The notes beneath the pieces were generated by a model that was not told the origin of the DNA, did no database searches, and worked only from the letters and a program-made list of their open reading frames with translations. Source: Woeseiaceae bacterium (GTDB lineage: Bacteria > Pseudomonadota > Gammaproteobacteria > Steroidobacterales > Woeseiaceae). From it: a DNA stretch of 64,000 nucleotides. The stretch is taken from the NCBI GenBank assembly GCA_013001045.1, contig JABDNG010000036.1:1-64000 (forward strand), read 5' to 3'. The translations under genes were made by a program, and so were the position numbers. Positions 63,318 through 64,000 of the stretch are shown in pieces; positions within the stretch are counted from its first letter, which is position 1, and each line of letters begins with the position of its first letter.

Positions 63318-64000
63318 ATGCAAGCGATAATCGACCTACTAAATAATTACCTGAGTGACGAATCAACGTTGAAGTGGACCGTGGTCGTTTTGGTTGGCGG
63401 TGTCATATTCATACTCGCGCTAGGCATTTCCGTAATTGTTATGGGCGTTACCAATCCAGTACGACGCCGGCTAGGTATGGTCAACCAAAAGGAAGAAGCG
63501 CCGAAGGGAGCGCTGGCTCTTAGAATCTCAACCGCTATGGGTCCGCTGGCAGCATTCGTGCTGCCGAAGGAAGAGCTGGAGCGCAACAAGATAAAGCATG
63601 ATCTGTACAAAGCGGGATTTCGCACTCCCCAGGCAATGCAGATATTCTACGCGATGAAAGCTGTGTTAGCCGTGTCACTAGCCTCAATTGTGTTGCTCGC
63701 TTCGCCGTTCTTACCGAATATTGATACGCAAACTCTCATGATGTATGCGGCGATGGCAGGTGCCGTGGGCCTCCTGCTTCCAAACTATGTTCTGTCCAAG
63801 GCCCTGGAGCGACAAATGCGCCTGTTGCGCAACGCGTTTCCCGATGCCCTCGATCTGCTCGTCGTTTGCGTGGAGTCGGGTCTAGGTCTTGGTCCGGCGC
63901 TACAGAGAGTTGCCGATGAGATAAGTGTCAGTCATCCGGAACTCGCATTAGATCTCTCAACGGTCAACGCCGAAATGCGCGCCGGCGTGCAGCGCGAGAA
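63318..64000 (+). CDS. tadC: Tad pilus inner-membrane platform protein TadC (3' cut by window edge)
   Basis: The first 227 residues of TadC are in the window; the frame is open to the right edge. The ATG at 63318 gives MQAIIDLLNNYLSDESTLKW, an N-terminal helix (VVVLVGGVIFILALGISVIV), the cytoplasmic part (ERNKIKHDLYKAGFRTPQAMQ), two helices and the start of the T2SSF domain (RNAFPDALDLLVVCVESGLG). It lies four bases after tadB and completes the platform pair. A tadD-like lipoprotein gene would be expected beyond the edge, but cannot be seen. Confidence 0.92.
   Translation, partial: MQAIIDLLNNYLSDESTLKWTVVVLVGGVIFILALGISVIVMGVTNPVRRRLGMVNQKEEAPKGALALRISTAMGPLAAFVLPKEELERNKIKHDLYKAGFRTPQAMQIFYAMKAVLAVSLASIVLLASPFLPNIDTQTLMMYAAMAGAVGLLLPNYVLSKALERQMRLLRNAFPDALDLLVVCVESGLGLGPALQRVADEISVSHPELALDLSTVNAEMRAGVQRE

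Overview
The window is a GC-rich, densely coded bacterial chromosome segment with 66 protein-coding genes supported here (two cut by the window edges). I see no rRNA, tRNA, insertion sequence, prophage or CRISPR array. The gene content points to a gammaproteobacterium: an rsxABCDGE-nth block, hda, prfC, a homodimer-type AceE, RNase T beside a Grx4-type glutaredoxin, and the order dcd-apbC-metG. A free-living, possibly marine lineage near Woeseia/Chromatiales is a guess from overall flavour, not something the sequence proves.

Layout. 1-9.5 kb: end of valS; a MoxR ATPase, DUF58 and TgpA-like transglutaminase operon; then, on the minus strand, a UMF1-type transporter, prfC, rimI, a family-4 uracil-DNA glycosylase and a phosphatidylserine-decarboxylase-like gene that lacks the usual self-cleavage serine. 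9.5-20.5 kb: housekeeping genes (proS, a lytic transglycosylase, acylphosphatase, a DUF4398 lipoprotein, arsC-wrbA, hda, a PerM-type permease, a CDP-alcohol phosphatidyltransferase, a DUF2066 protein, purMN, dcd, apbC). 20.9-25.5 kb: a HEAT-repeat Ser/Thr kinase gene closely followed by two PilT-family ATPase genes, placed between apbC and metG. 25.6-33.6 kb: metG, the complete Rnf/Rsx electron-transport operon, nth and DUF1841. 33.7-37.3 kb: a DUF692/DUF2063/DoxX cassette (the maturation genes of bufferin-type RiPP loci) with no visible precursor peptide, and an amino-acid permease. 37.3-43.3 kb: pyruvate dehydrogenase (aceE, aceF and a lipoyl-domain-bearing lpdA). 43.5-48.3 kb: an M17 aminopeptidase, rnt, a monothiol glutaredoxin, a BON lipoprotein, a DUF1289 protein, a PuuD-type membrane protein and nadC. 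48.4-49.8 kb: two unrecognised exported proteins.

49.9-64 kb is a Tad/Flp pilus locus running off the right edge: a divergent receiver-AraC regulator, flp with its own strong terminator, tadV, an AAA+ ATPase with an N-terminal domain that looks winged-helix, cpaB, the cpaC secretin, a small lipoprotein, two tandem closely related TadG-like Cys-rich proteins, two TadE-like minor pilins, cpaE/tadZ, cpaF/tadA, tadB and partial tadC. Most genes from the tadG-like pair onward overlap or nearly touch, which implies one transcript.

The best candidates for something undescribed are the HEAT-kinase/PilT/PilT module, the AAA+ protein and the duplicated TadG-like proteins of the Tad locus, the precursor-less DUF692 cassette, and the decarboxylase-like protein without its pyruvoyl-forming serine.
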